This document shows, one piece after another, positions 12,883 to 26,100 of a stretch of 64,000 nt of DNA. Origin of the DNA: Cardiocondyla obscurior (taxonomy: Eukaryota > Arthropoda > Insecta > Hymenoptera > Formicidae); the NCBI RefSeq assembly GCF_019399895.1, contig NC_091866.1:10533308-10597307 (forward strand). The letters are read 5' to 3'. The position numbers and the translations under genes were made by a program. Numbering within the stretch: position 1 is the stretch's first letter; each line of letters begins with the position of its first letter. Below the pieces are notes generated by a model, which saw only the letters and a list, made by a program, of their open reading frames with translations, was not told the origin of the DNA and did not search any database.

Positions 12883-15800
12883 GAATCGATACGATCGCGC
12901 GTGGCGATGGATTTTACTGGTAGCGTTGGCAGGATAGTCGAGGACCCTAAGGAAGCCAAGGACATAGCCGAAAACGAAGGTATGGTCTGGCGGCGGAGAT
13001 GGCGACCGTTTTCGCGAACACCGCCGGGATGCGCCATGATGAGGCTGCACGGCTTGGATGCTGGTATACACGTTCTTCAGCCTTGGTTCCACGGCGGTCT
13101 CAAGAGGGATGTCGCGGCAGCTATTATAAGGGATCACGGCAGCGTCGACGGGTAAGTTCAATCTTGTCGATTAATCAACTTCTCAAGTCAATTTTACGAA
13201 AAAGGCGCGATTTAAATTTTGAGGCGAATAAACCGCCAAGTTCTCCGTTCTTCGTTCTAGTCCGCGAAAGTTATTCAAGTGTAATTCAAAGTTACGTACA
13301 ATTAAAAGTCTGAAAAAAAAAAAAAATAATAAAAACTTTACTTTTATATTACTTTTATTATTTTAGATTAATGATTTATATGAAATTAAATTTAAAGAAT
13401 AAATTACTAAATTAAAAAATATAATATAATGTAATATACCGTGGCGTTAATTAACTCTAAACGTTCTACGAATTAAGCTTTAATGCACAGTCGTAAGTTT
13501 CTCGAACGTTTCTCGGGTTTCTCCCTGCCTCTCTCTCATCTAATCGCACTCGCGATTGATGACCGTCGATTGCAGCATCGTACGGCGTCGTCATCGTAAT
13601 GACGCTACCCCGAAAATCTCGATCGATACTAGTGACGATAACCATCATCATCCGGACGAGTGAGGGGCCGTCTCAAACCGGTTGAGAGTTACGACCTCGA
13701 ATCTGTGAGCGCGACACGCCTGGCTGGCGCTTGCGTAATCTTCGCGATTATTACGAGCGATTGTAAATCACGATGAATTCCTATTGACCATACTTTGTTT
13801 CTCTCGCCTCACCTCAGCCTTTCGTCTCTCTTTGTTATTTTAGTATCTTATTATTTGCTAATTGGCTCGCGGCTGTCCGCGTATTTGAATTTTTAATCGC
13901 AATACTCGATTGTTCACTGCATTTTTCTATTCGAGATAATGCACCGTCAGTACATTTATATAATAACGCTCACTACTTCTTTTCGGTTAAAAAATAATAA
14001 TATAAAAATGTTGTACAAATGATGAATTGGTACAGATATAAAAAATAGAAAAAAAGCAGCGAAAAATGAAATTTGTCGAAGGCGATGCTCCGTTGCGTAA
14101 AATAATTCTTTTTCTACGTCGTTATTTTTGTTGCATTTTATTTTGGGAATTATTTTTAGGGTTGTTCTCGGCTTAACAAATTTTCTTTCGCCGTTTCGTT
14201 TTTTGTTACTGCTTTTCTTTTCTCTCCCTCTCTCTCTCTTTTTATATGATTTTTTTTTTTTGCCCCTTGGTCTTTAGCTATGCCGCTTTGTCCTGGGTCG
14301 AATCCGTTACCGCGTACCATATTGACCCTCGCATTTAACCTATATTGACCCCGTAATCTCAGCCGAGCGTTACACGTGTGGACGCCCTTGAAACGTTAGG
14401 AAATTATTAATATCTTAAATCAGATTTCATTATATTCGCATAAGGCATTCTCTTGAGACTGGGGAAGATTACTCCCCGCGATGTTACATATTTGACGAAC
14501 GGAATCATAGACGCGCGATAATCTTTACCAGACAACGAGGCTAATACGGTTCTCCAGCGTTGGTGTAATAATACAGGAAATAGAGAGAAAAATTAAAAAA
14601 AAAAGAGAAAAAGACTTTTTTTTTTTTTTTAATTCGACGAGCTCGAGTAAATGACTCGCACGCTAATGAGTCTAGCGACCGCGTGTCGTGTTCCTGTCCG
14701 GTGTTTCTGGTCGCTTGTTAACGAGCGTGGATCCCGTCGAGCGATCGGGTCCACGTCTCCGGCATGTCGATCATCTATCGGTGACCTCTTCTCGCGAGCG
14801 GTCACGACCAGAGTGAGCGGCAGCGTTTTGCCGCTATTCCGGTTTGTCGCTCGTTCTCTCCTATCTCCTCCTCGCTCCTCGATCTCATCTTTTATTCGCC
14901 GTACTAGTGCTGGGAATCGCGGATAAATGGTTAATTAACGACTCTCTCCATCTATCCCGTCGCGCTTAGCCCCGGATAATTGAGTGCTCGGGGATCACGT
15001 AGTTGTCTCCGGGTTTTACGTTCGTGCAAGGGGCCCTTGCATAAATTTGCATAATCTCGATCGTACACCCGCCTCCGCTGTATTTTCTTCCTCGTTCTTT
15101 CTCTCTTCATCTCGACAATGTCCTGCCTCGTGTCTTCCTACCTGGTACCCGCGAGTTTCTTCGCTCCCTTCGTGAGCTCTCGTTGTCTCGTGTCACGATC
15201 GTCGTCGTTAAACGCGAAAAACCTTCTAATCGATTCCGCCCCGGGCATTGTCTACTAATCGCCATTTGTCTCTCTCGATGTTGCGAGTTAGTTCAGGCAG
15301 CTCATGAGATAGAGAGGACATATCCCAGCGACGGACGCCGGGCTCCTTTGTACTATATAGGAGCCGTAACGTCGTTATCCTCTAACTCGGGATAGTTCTT
15401 GGACATTACCGTTCCGTAGCCGGGGCTACGAGTCACCGCCGCCGCCGCCGGCGTGTTATCTGCCTGCCTGGCGGACGTGGAATATTCACTCGCATGAATA
15501 TTCCATTGGACGAGCATTGGAGTTGATGAGAGGCGATACCGGACATTAGCAAACGTTATCATCGCGCTACACATGAATAATCCGTGCAAGATACTAAAAA
15601 AAAAAAAAACAAAAAAAAAAGAAATAGGTCGCGCGAACGTGATCCGTCGTCGTTGTTGTTCTTAAATTCTTTTTCCAAAAGTTTCGTCTTGCGATATACG
15701 GCAAATGCGACGCAGTTATTTTCAGGAAATGCTAATCAGGCAAATTTTAAGATTCTGCCGAGAGAAGCAGTGGCGCATTTTCGCAACGAAGCGACAACGG

Positions 15801-17127
15801 TTGTCCCGTAAACGTATCGCCGTTGTGCTGTGTAATATTTGTTAATGATCGCGATACTTGTAGTATGAAATATTTATCAGAGAGCAGCGGGCATATGCTC
15901 GATTATATTTTATCGCGAAAGGGACCGCGAGCCGCTCTCTCTCTCTTTCTCTCTCCCTCTCTTTCTTTCCTCGGCGACATCGGCAACGGGATTTCTCAAT
16001 GGGAGAGTGCCAGGAAGGAAGAGAGAACCGCTTCTTCCACTTGGAGTTTTACGATCGCGTGGCCGCGTTGCGATCGTTTTACGACACGAGTCTCTTTCTC
16101 TTTTTTCCATCCTTTCCCCTTTCCCTTCTCCTCCGTCTATCTCCTTTTCTTTCTCGCTGCAACCGATCTACCTCGTGACCGACCGGTCGGTCTTGTCTTC
16201 GTCATTGCATCCCCCTGACCTCCATCTTCGCCCCTCGCCTCTCTCGTTTTTTTTAAACCACTCTACTCGTCCCGCTGCCTTTTACGACCATACTAATTTA
16301 TACTGTGATACGCCTGGACGAGCTGTAGTCTCGCCGTTCTCCCCGGTATCAAACATCTAGCACCCGGTTGCATCGTGCTGGTCTCTGCATGCTGCAAAAA
16401 GCGCAGCCTATCTCTTCTGAATCTCCCGACTAGTCCTGTATTCAGATATCGTCTGCCTCAACAGTTCTCAACCCTTTTTCTTGCTCGATCCCCGGTATAC
16501 GTGTCGTCTAAATGTTTCTAAAAAAATTTGAAAGTCACCAACGAAGATAATACGTGACCGCCGTGCGGTATAAATTCTTCGTGATCTGATTAAGAAATTT
16601 TCTAGGAAATAATTTGAAAAGTTTCTTCAGGCCCCGAACGCCGCGATAAGTACGGCTTCGTTGCTCTTTCAGAATTTTTATTTATGCCGTTTTGTGTATT
16701 TTCAGCGTGTTTCTGGTCAGAGAGAGCAAGAGCAACCCCGGGGCCTTCGTGCTGACCTATAAGTACAACGACAAGGTCTTTCACGCGCAAATCCAGCCGG
16801 TAAGTATCCGCGTCTGATCGACAATTAGCGACCGGTCGAGGGTCTTTTTTTGCGATTGAGTTAATTTCGCGGCGATTAAACGCGAAAGAGTTTTCTCTGG
16901 CCGTTTATTTTAAAGCCAAAGTCATTGCAAGCGAAATAGCTATCGCAAGCCCTTAAAAAAAAGATTCTAATCTTTTGCCGTTTAAGTTAATTCCAAATAT
17001 TTTAATATTAAAGATTTTTTTATATATCTATTTTATATATTATAAAAAATATATAAAAAATATATTATATTTTTTATATATTTTTTATATATATTTTTTT
17101 ATATATTTTTTTATATATTTTATATAT

Positions 17128-17194
<67 letters not shown>

Positions 17195-17609
17195 AAGCTT
17201 TTATTTTTATATCAGTGTCGATGCAATCTTTTTAATAATGGTACGTTACACACATGTACATGCGCGCGCGGACGTATTTTCTCAATATTACATAATGTTA
17301 TATATCATATTAATTTCACATATGAATCGTTTCTTATAGATATTCGATGAGCGCCGCAACTGCTGGCTCTACACCCTCGATAAGGGAACGACCAAATTCT
17401 ACGATCTGCTACAGCTGGTCGAATTTTATCAGCTGAACGCCGGCTCGTTGCCTACCCGGCTAACTCACTACGTACAAAACGGGGTAAAGCCGCCGCTGCA
17501 CAAACCAGAGGACGGCGGAGCGTCGCCGTCGCCGCCCGAGAGCAGCAGCCAGCGGATAAACAACGTCGACAAAATCGCCGAGCCAAGCGGTAACCCGAGC
17601 AGCATTTGA
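12883..17609 (+). CDS. GRB14: GRB7/10/14-family adaptor, C-terminal exons (BPS segment + SH2), partial
   Basis: Three coding exons join in phase: 12883-13151, 16706-16799 and 17340-17609 (stop TGA), giving 210 visible residues. Acceptors are TTTGCAG, TTTTCAG and TTATAG; donors are GTAAGT and GTAAGT. Residues 8-36 (AMDFTGSVGRIVEDPKEA, then EGMVW) match the BPS segment of GRB7/10/14, which inhibits the insulin-receptor kinase. The SH2 domain spans about 68-168: PWFHGG, FLVRES with phosphotyrosine-binding Arg95, then DLLQLVEFYQLNAGSLP, the signature of this subfamily. Known family role: a cytoplasmic adaptor that binds activated insulin and growth-factor receptors and damps their signalling. The expected RA and PH domains are missing, so the gene must start upstream of 12883, probably outside the window. 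Unlike vertebrate members, which end at the SH2 domain, about 40 Ser/Pro-rich residues follow it. The family call is firm; GRB14 versus GRB10/7 cannot be decided. Confidence 0.92.
13152..16705 (+). other. Intron of the GRB-like gene
   Basis: A 3.55 kb intron with donor GTAAGT at 13152 and acceptor TTTTCAG ending at 16705, splitting the SH2 domain just before FLVRES. It holds low-complexity tracts and GC-rich patches near 14.6-15.5 kb. I see no nested gene. Confidence 0.8.
15933..15971. repeat. CT-rich microsatellite
   Basis: CT dinucleotide run with TTC interruptions, inside the intron of the GRB-like gene. Confidence 0.75.
17024..17196. repeat. AT-only tract with (TA)n microsatellite
   Basis: About 170 bp almost entirely of A and T. 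A pure TA run of about 27 units covers roughly 17133-17187, about 150 bp upstream of the last-exon acceptor of the GRB-like gene. Such tracts are length-variable and prone to cruciform formation. Confidence 0.9.
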
Positions 17610-18705
17610 GTATAGGACAGTCGGCGACCCGCTGGTGTTGTCGACGATCGCCTCCTCACCGTTTGCGCCACGAACAACGGTCCCCTCGATCCCGCCACTA
17701 TCACCGACAACATCGTGATGGTTCATCGTAGTAGCAGCAATCGTTTGGGGAGCAGCAACGGCGGCGACGTTCGCGCGACACGATCGGGTTGCTGGAACCT
17801 GTGTTTCTGCAGTTACAACAAGTGGGATTTGTAGCGCGATCGGCAACGGCGAAAGAACCGGAATGATGTTCAAACGAACGCGAGAACATACGGCCGTCTT
17901 GTTAGTGTAAGAAAGAACGCGAGAAGGAACAAAGTAGAACGACGAAAGAGAAGAGCGGCACCGGCTTGAGCATCATCCATCGTTGAGTCATCTCGGGATC
18001 GCGACTCGTTCTTGTAACGCAGCATGGTGTGTGTGCGACGTCACTGGGTCGGCTGACCTGTACAACAGAACGACCAATTTTTGGGCGCGAGGCACGCAAT
18101 AACGAGGAAAAGTACCGCCGCGGAAAAGGGAACCGCAGGATCGCTGTCGTACGAAAAATTCCAAGTTCTTTTTTTTTTTTTTTCGACTTTTCACGTTTGT
18201 TCTGTTGTTGTTCCGCTCACATGGGTTATGTTAAACTTTAATGCGACGCCGACGTTCGCCGACAGCGATCCTCACGCGGAAACGAAAACCTCTTCGATGT
18301 TTTTAATTGTACCGTGTTACCGAGTCGTCGTATAAGGATACATCTTGTCGTCTAGACCTTCCTGAATATCCCCGTCTCTTTTTATTTCCCTCCCACTTAA
18401 GAGTCTCAGTGATCAAAGAAACGCGTCTAGACGATCAGAGGCATCGCGTATTTGTTTTTATTAATTTTTCTTTTTCTTATTATTTTCTACATGTTTACGT
18501 CCGTGCAAGCATGGCGCGTACGACTAGATTGTTAACAGCGCGCGACGACGTCGTTCGCCAAGTTATTTCATGAGGAAAAAAGAAAAAGCGCGAAGTGCGC
18601 GCATGTGTGCGTTCGGTAATGCATGTTGTATCATTGTATGTTTGCGAGAAAGATGGAAAAAGAAAAAGATAGCGAGTGGATAAAAATAGAAGCGCGTCGC
18701 GAAGT

Positions 18706-18728
18706 ACGATATAGTTTAACTATATCGT
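18706..18728 (+). repeat. Perfect 11-bp-arm inverted repeat in the probable 3' UTR
   Basis: Arms ACGATATAGTT and AACTATATCGT are separated by one base. In RNA this would need a few bases opened to form a loop. It could be an RNA-stability hairpin or chance. Confidence 0.55.
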
Positions 18729-19055
18729 AGTGAATCAGCAATACAAGATGAATATAAACGTAAAATTTGGTTTTTCTGCTCGTGCGTATGCATCTGAGTG
18801 TATGAATGCGTATATATGAGAAAAAAAAAAGAGAGAAAATGTTGCGTGATCTCCTTTCCCTTCTTATCCTTTTTTTACTTCTACGTTTTCCTTTCTGGTG
18901 TACGTCGCGCATAATGACCGTCTCTTCTGTTTAGTCGTTTCTCTGAAGAGAATGCGCGACAGAGTCCGCCATGCGATTAGCTACCGAACACCTTTATCGC
19001 CTGACGACGACGACAACGACGACAGGTTTAAATGACGAGAGAATCGACCAAATTG

Positions 19056-19090
19056 TGAGAAAGAAAGAGAGAGAGAGAGAGAGGAGAGAG
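19056..19090. repeat. GA microsatellite
   Basis: GA/GAAA run of about 35 bp in the probable 3' UTR of the GRB-like gene. Confidence 0.75.
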
Positions 19091-20199
19091 TGCATGAAGC
19101 GTCCGCGTGTTCCGTTCATTAGTTGTAAGCTGCATAAGGCCGAATCACTTGGAAATTACAATAGTGAGATTCATGATTATTTCCGAGTCCAAGATGTTCA
19201 AAATTAAGCGAGATTTATTAAGCTTGGACAACGAGACAGAAGCAACGGAAATAGAATATATGTTTCTCGTAGAGGTGTTAAAAAAAAAAATCTCGCGACT
19301 TGTTTTGCAAAATTTTGCCGCAGTTCAGAAACGTAAATTTTCACTGCGGTGCAAAGAGCCCATTACATTAATGAACCTAAGAAATACAATACAATTAGTA
19401 TAAGAATCCTCGACGCACGCCTACGTTGAGGGCTGAGGAACACGCTCGCGGATTCTCGTGGTATTGTAACGTGCGCCGAAAAGTTAAAAGCGTGTTTCTT
19501 GGCAGACATGATCTCATATTTTACAGATGTTTCAGTTACGTGAGGCATTTGTTGGTTAATACGAATTCGGAAAATAAAAGTTCAATTATAATTATTGTAA
19601 AATTGCTAGAAACGCGTAACAATGAAATATAAAAAAAGAAAAATAATATAAAAATAAAAAAAAAAAGAAGAAGAGAAAGAGAATGAGTGAGATAGGTCTC
19701 AGAAGGAGAAATTATGTATGTGCAAGAAGTCAAGCAAAGAAGTTGGTCATGTGGTAAAAAGAACAAAAAGAGAGAGGTATATTTAAATACAAAGCAGATA
19801 TATATACATAATATGTATATGCATGTTCTAAATTATACAATTTAATTTTATATTCGGGATATATATTATATACTATCGAACGGAAAAAAAGTCGATAGTG
19901 CGAAGTTCGTAGGTGCAGCATCACCAGGTGCGAACGTTGTCGTGCATTCTAGATTTATAATGTGGAAGTTTTTAACGTAATGTTTTTTAAATAATAACGC
20001 GAAAGTCATATAAGATAAAAGCGGATTGGCGGGAACTGGTGGAGTGTGCAGGGTACGGACGCGAGAGAAATTATTTACGCAATGTATTATGATTCGTCGA
20101 AAGAATAATACCAAATCCCTGCCTGTTATTTGTATCTCTACTTTTTAACGATATATTTTTTCATTGATTATATATATTTATTTAAACGTCGAACGTAGC

Positions 20200-23100
20200 G
20201 CCTACGCGTCATGTCTTGAAGAGGTAATTTTTTTTTTTTTTTTTTTTTTTGTTTTTTAAATTCGAAGAAGTGCAGATCTTACACAAATGAAATAACACCT
20301 ATAACAGACAACACGAAACAACATATAAATTACACCTACACGAGAACACGGACACAAATTGCATTAAATTTTAGAATATAGTAGCGCTTTATAGAACTAA
20401 ATATTAGGATAACAAATTCTTTATGAATGGGTATGAAAAAAAAAACAATCTTCTGTAGGAAGGGTGGTCCCCGCAAACGCGGCGTTCATCCCCGATCCGT
20501 TTGCGTCAAGTTCTCCGTTTCTTATAAAATTCAAGTTGAAAAGTCGAAATCAACGAAATTACCTCTCGGAATACGCTTATTGCGCGAAAAAAGAAATTGT
20601 CCTTTCGGCCTTTCGTGTAAATATGTCTATTTAGGCCAAAAAAAAAAAAAAAAAAAAAAAAGAGTCCCGCGTCTCCTTCCGAGTTTCCCTATCCCTTATT
20701 ATTCCGTCTATCCGTGGCCCGTCGGCCGTTTAAAAATCAACTTTGATAGCGGTTAATCAATCTTGATTTTGCAGGTCGGCACCGCGGTTTCCCGCTTCCT
20801 TATCTTTCACTTTATACTATCCGAAAAGTTGGAACGGAAAACGAGATAGACGCCGAGTTCTTTGTGGCCACCAGCGTAAAAGAAGCTATAAATATTATTA
20901 TTATTAATTAACTACATAAATTATAATAAAATATATTTTGTATTAATGTAGTCATGAATTAATACGGCAAACGCAGTGGTCTATGAAGACTGAATCTAAG
21001 TAAGAGAACGCAAATTAGTCCTGTGCGAATTTCATCGACGTCTGTTAAGAACAATAAAAATGATCAGGTAACGGAACGTTTACAATTGTGTTTTCATTTC
21101 TATCCCCGGAGTGCGTTTCGTTGATGCGTTGCTGCATTCTTATTATTTGAGCGCTTTAATTTATTTTATCGCTAAGCATTGGACACGATCTTACTTTTAT
21201 TTCGCCCGTCTGTCTTTGTGAAATTGCTTCACCTTTCTACCTCGTGAGTGCTACCGGCCCACGACTTGAAGCCACGTAGTCGCAGCGAGCGCCGAGCGAT
21301 TGGTATGCGAACGAATAATCCCGCAGACGTTGATGAAACTCACATTGTCATTTCTGGCAAGCGATATATTCTTCAAACTGAATCAATCGCACGTGTTCGA
21401 TTGTACACAAATGCGGTGCACAGACAGAATAATCGAGTCTGTAGCGTGCGAGCGACACGAAGGTCCGAACGAAACGTGTATGTAGTCGCTGCCGCTAGTT
21501 CGCCCGCAAGGATAAACGTACAAGTTCCGGCCAGGCTTTTTGCTGTTGCACCCTCGCGCAATTTGCAACACGCAAAGGCAGCTTAATTCGTAGAACATAT
21601 ATGTGTAATAACGATGATTATATCACCGATTACATTATCTATCTGCCCACGGTGGATTTTGATTGGAGAACGAGACATCAATGATTATTCTTTTTCTATT
21701 TTTATAGAAAGAAAGCATTATATTGTCTTTATAATACGACAGGTTCTTTTTTTTTTTTAATACATTTCTTTATTCGTGTAAAATTACTCATTTTTTCAAC
21801 TTTAATAAGTTTAATTAAAGATCAAGCTGAATTTTCTTATTCTTTTATATATATATATTTTTTTTTTGTTTAATTAAAATTTACGATACGAGTAATTTAA
21901 AAAATAACGAGCTTTCCACGAACATTTATTTAAAACTTTAATTTCACGATCGAGTTATCCGGATATGGAAACTACCCGGTTCATATCGACAGCATTAGCA
22001 GAACTATTTCGCAATGAAAACAAATTCGATAATGGTTGGAGAACGGAACGTGAAAAGCTTCTCCGATCACGATATGTTGAATGCAACTATGCGCTCCTCG
22101 ATTACTAATGATCACGAATTGCAATCGTAATGGTAATAGTAATAATAATTAATCGCGATCTGGCGCCCGTTTGATTCGCGGTAAACGCGTGTCGTTACGA
22201 ATGCGCTTCAGAGAGATAGAGAATGTGTACATGTGAGATGATTGCGTTGGTTGGAAAATAGCGCGAAAGTGTCCTTGCTGCCCATAATTTCCCGGAGAGT
22301 AACTCAATAGTTCTTTGCGACGTATGAGCCATCGGGCGTGACAAATTTAAGGCGACGCATTCACCCGTCTTTTCGACATTTCCTCAATTTTTAAGTCAAA
22401 ATTTCATGTCGGGAAATAATCGAATATTAGAAGAAAAAAAAAGAAAAAAAAATATGATACGGTTATGAAGATACTAAAATGCAAAACGTAAAAGATATAT
22501 GTTATGTTTCTTAAAACTTACAATTTATTATTACCGAATTATATCATTACTTCACCCAACGGCTCGTGCTAGATAACCAAAGGGACTAATGTGCCATCAA
22601 TCGACAATCGCCGAATGCATCCTCAGTGACGGCAGGGACCATCGGTGCGACAATTTCCGGCACCTGCGGTCAGCGAGTATGTGCTCGTGGGCTGAAAACG
22701 GGGTCATTCGTGGTGTGTCCCCATCGGAACGTTTCAGCCGGAATGAACTCGCACGAGGTCGAGGCGGATTGAACGAAGAAGAGGGTGTGTCGTGTGTGCG
22801 TGGTTTGCGTGCGTAGATAATGCGTTGGATGCCGCCCGACGAAGTTCACGCGAACGGAACGCGTCAATCGATATCAACGGTATCCCAAAGTCGTAAGGAA
22901 AGGAAAGACAAATTTACATTGTGTTTTCAGTAGCAAGCAGGAAGAGCAGGCCGACCGGAAGCAGTGAGGAATATTTTATACAGGGTGCTCACGACAATTA
23001 TTGTATTAGAAATCACGGACGATCAGAAGTCAAACGCACAAATTGTCGGACCGAGGCCTCATCGAGGCTTCCGACTTACCGTAGGCATTTCTATTCCCGT

Positions 23101-26100
23101 TGGAAAGCGGAGCTTTCTCGTAAAGAAAATCCGCTCGTAGATCTAACCAGACTCGTCCCTTAATTGTTACTCGCCTGTTTATTTCGAGTCGTTCCCTGAT
23201 CGTTCGATCCCGCGATATACTATCGCTCGCATCGCGAGTACATCTCTGGTTGAACAAAAAAAAAAAAAAAAAAAGAAGAAATTCCCGGAAGTGGTATTTT
23301 GCATCCACGGTCCATCGAGACGTTCCAACCGGTCACTCGATTACTTTTCTAATTAATAGCGGTATATACGGATAATCGGATGGAACCGAAACGCAGAAAT
23401 TTTCATCGACGGTCACAATCGCGCTGGGTATATCGTCTTTAATTATGGGGGACCAACGCAAGCGTGATAATCGGCGTCTGTCTATCGTCAATGTGCATAT
23501 TCAACCAGAGGTGCCGGTGCAGTTTCACGATCTCTTAGAGTTCTCTTTTTGTTCTCTAGTAAGCGCTTTTCCCGCGTGTTGCCGCGCAACAATTCGACGA
23601 CCGTCGCGATGCAGCGCGAGGCAGCGCGAATATCGAAGCTCCAACGAAGAAGAGAGTCCTACGAGCGCGACGCCCGCGAGACTTGCCTTCCGAAATCGTT
23701 TATAAGAAATTTCCGACGGCCCGCAGCATCCGTTCCATACGAGGAGAAACGACGGCACCAAAACGGCTCGACATATCGACCTCCCGCCCGACAAATCGCC
23801 CCTTCAATCAACCTTCTTGCGCGCAATAATTCGTTTCCTTCGGAACAACAATATTAACCCGCAATAATAATGTTAGCACCTGTAGCGCCGCGAATACGCG
23901 AGAGTCATTGTTATATCTTTGTATGAACATTTAATACGCAATAAATATGTATGTCGTCATCCTACTATTCGCACGGTATACGCCTTACTGTTCCAACATT
24001 CTATTTGCATAACTGTCTTACATCGTTATCTCGTTTTGCAGCGCAAGCGACCGTACTTCATTGATAACAAATATCATCACCAATATCGTACGTGTTGCCG
24101 CTGTTAATTGACGGCTTTCAGTTCTTATAATGGGAAATATTTCTATGCAAATAATATGCAAAGGAGGTATACAGTTACTTCGAGCAAGCGAGCGTAAGAA
24201 ACGCATCTTTAGAAGGTGAACCTTCGTACAACGTGCAAGAAATAAATTATTAAATTTTTTATCAAGAGACAGAGATTATGCATTAGCAGACGCAAATGAG
24301 TTTTTCTGTCAGCTTTGAATCTTCGGAGGACGCGCTCGTATCCTTCGCGGTCGGAGTCACGTGGTCGCGCACTTGACACGTTAACACGTGTGAGTAACGT
24401 CATCGGTGGAACCTCCGATGGCAGTCAAAGCGCGGAACGCGAGTGCGCGCGCAAGCTGGCAACAGGTAAATGGCAGGTAAGAGAAAAAGCGAGAGAAGGA
24501 AAGAGAGGAATAAAAAAAAAAAAAAAAAGAAAGAAACGTCGGAGGAGGTGGAGGAATGGGTAAACGCGAGGGCAGGGAGACAGGTGTGCTGGTTGGAGGG
24601 GACGGTGCCGACTCCCTTCCCGAAGAGGTGGGAGCCTTGGGAACCTGAGGGTACTCGCCTCCGCTTGACTCGGCTCAGTTTTCTCGTGATCGACAATCAA
24701 GCGCGGCGCCGGGCCGCGTCGATGGTGCGCGTTTGCGAGCCTGTACGCGAGGCGAATACGATGTGCCCTTTCACGTCTGCGTTCCTCGCGACGCAGAAAT
24801 CCGGAGAACGCCGGGATGCGTAGCGCGTGATCGCGCGCGTACGTCCGGACCGCGCGCAAGAGACCGCGCTTCACGGATGACCTCGGTAAGCGAGTGACCT
24901 ATTGTAACAGTAATTACAATTGTGTAACGACTTTGCGGAGTTCGGCGCAGCTCGCCTCTCTCTAACGTTGCGTCATGAAGTTGGACAAACAATGCTCGGT
25001 TTAATTTATCTTCGAAATTAGGTTTAACCTTTTTTTTTTTTTCTTTCTCTCGACTATAATTTCGAAATTACGATAGTAACGACAAGTTCGAATAACGTTT
25101 TCAGTAGTTCGGACGTTCTTAAACGGTTGCTTTAACATTTTTCGATGTATGTACAAGTGCTCTTGATTTACGTATATTTGATTGAATATCGTTATCGTCG
25201 CGGGAACACTGTTTGTTTGCGACTGCTATCGAGCTTATCGTTGTCATTAGATGCGCGAGAATCCGGTTACCGAGCTGCTCGAATCGAATTAGAGCCGATC
25301 GACGTGTAGGAGCGAAGTGCGCACGTCGAGAAGTGCGTGAGGATACGCGTTTTGTACGGACGGCCGGATGATGTTGGAGGAGGACCCGCGGAGACTTTAA
25401 CGATCACGTAGGTGCACGGATAAGACGCGGGGTCGTGGACTTGACGTGCCTTGAAATAATTTCACGATTTATTCGCACTGCATCGATCCGTTGCTTCTAT
25501 ATATATGCAATATCGATCCTGTTGCTTGGAAACACCGGTACCATATGCTAGAATTTACACAATGCTCGCGAGAAAAGTTACCGAACACCTTAACTAAATG
25601 ATGCTCCACTTAATTCGAAGCCGGTGTTTTTATCGCCGTTTAAATATTGCTAACTATCGAAAGTAAAAATGTCTCGTTAACATAATCGATAACATAAATC
25701 GGTCTTAAACAGTATAAAATAGCGTAGCGAAAAAATTTCCTACTCTATGCTCGATTACGAAGAAATTATTTACGAGAAGAACGCGATCAAAATTATTTAA
25801 GAAAACTATCGATTTTGAAGTAACGAAAGAATTCCTTTGTTTTTTTGCTAACGATTTTTTTCAAGCATCTGTGTCACTTATCGTTCACGTATGCTTTCAA
25901 TAAGGTATATGTTTCCGGTATCATACAATGCTTTCCGAAAACTCGTTAAATATGCATCGCTGCTTTACTCGCTCGTGCAAGGACAAATCACTCGAGCGCG
26001 ACGTTACATTATCGTAGGGAATCGAACGATCAGCGTGGAAAATCTCTGAATCGAAGTAGTTCGACGACGTCGTGGCGATAACAACTATTTAATAAGTAAT

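Larger units (their letters stand above)
17610..20200 (+). other. Probable 3' UTR of the GRB-like gene
   Basis: No coding frame of note follows the stop at 17607-17609. The composition is mixed for about 2 kb, then becomes AT-rich. AATAAA hexamers occur at 19573-19578 and 19653-19658 and are plausible polyadenylation signals; I cannot tell which is used. The region contains an exact inverted repeat at 18706-18728 and a GA tract at 19056-19090. The extent is an estimate. Confidence 0.45.

Noticed and set aside
14295..14305. tRNA B-box-like GGGTCGAATCC
   Set aside because: No A box or foldable cloverleaf at the required distance upstream.
21248..21586. Plus-strand open frame of 112 codons
   Set aside because: No ATG at its start, no domain, and overlapped by two minus-strand frames; treated as chance.
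24425..24874. Minus-strand open frame of 149 codons
   Set aside because: Arg-rich and low-complexity, with a run of Phe from a poly-A tract; overlapping frames are open on both strands. Composition artefact.
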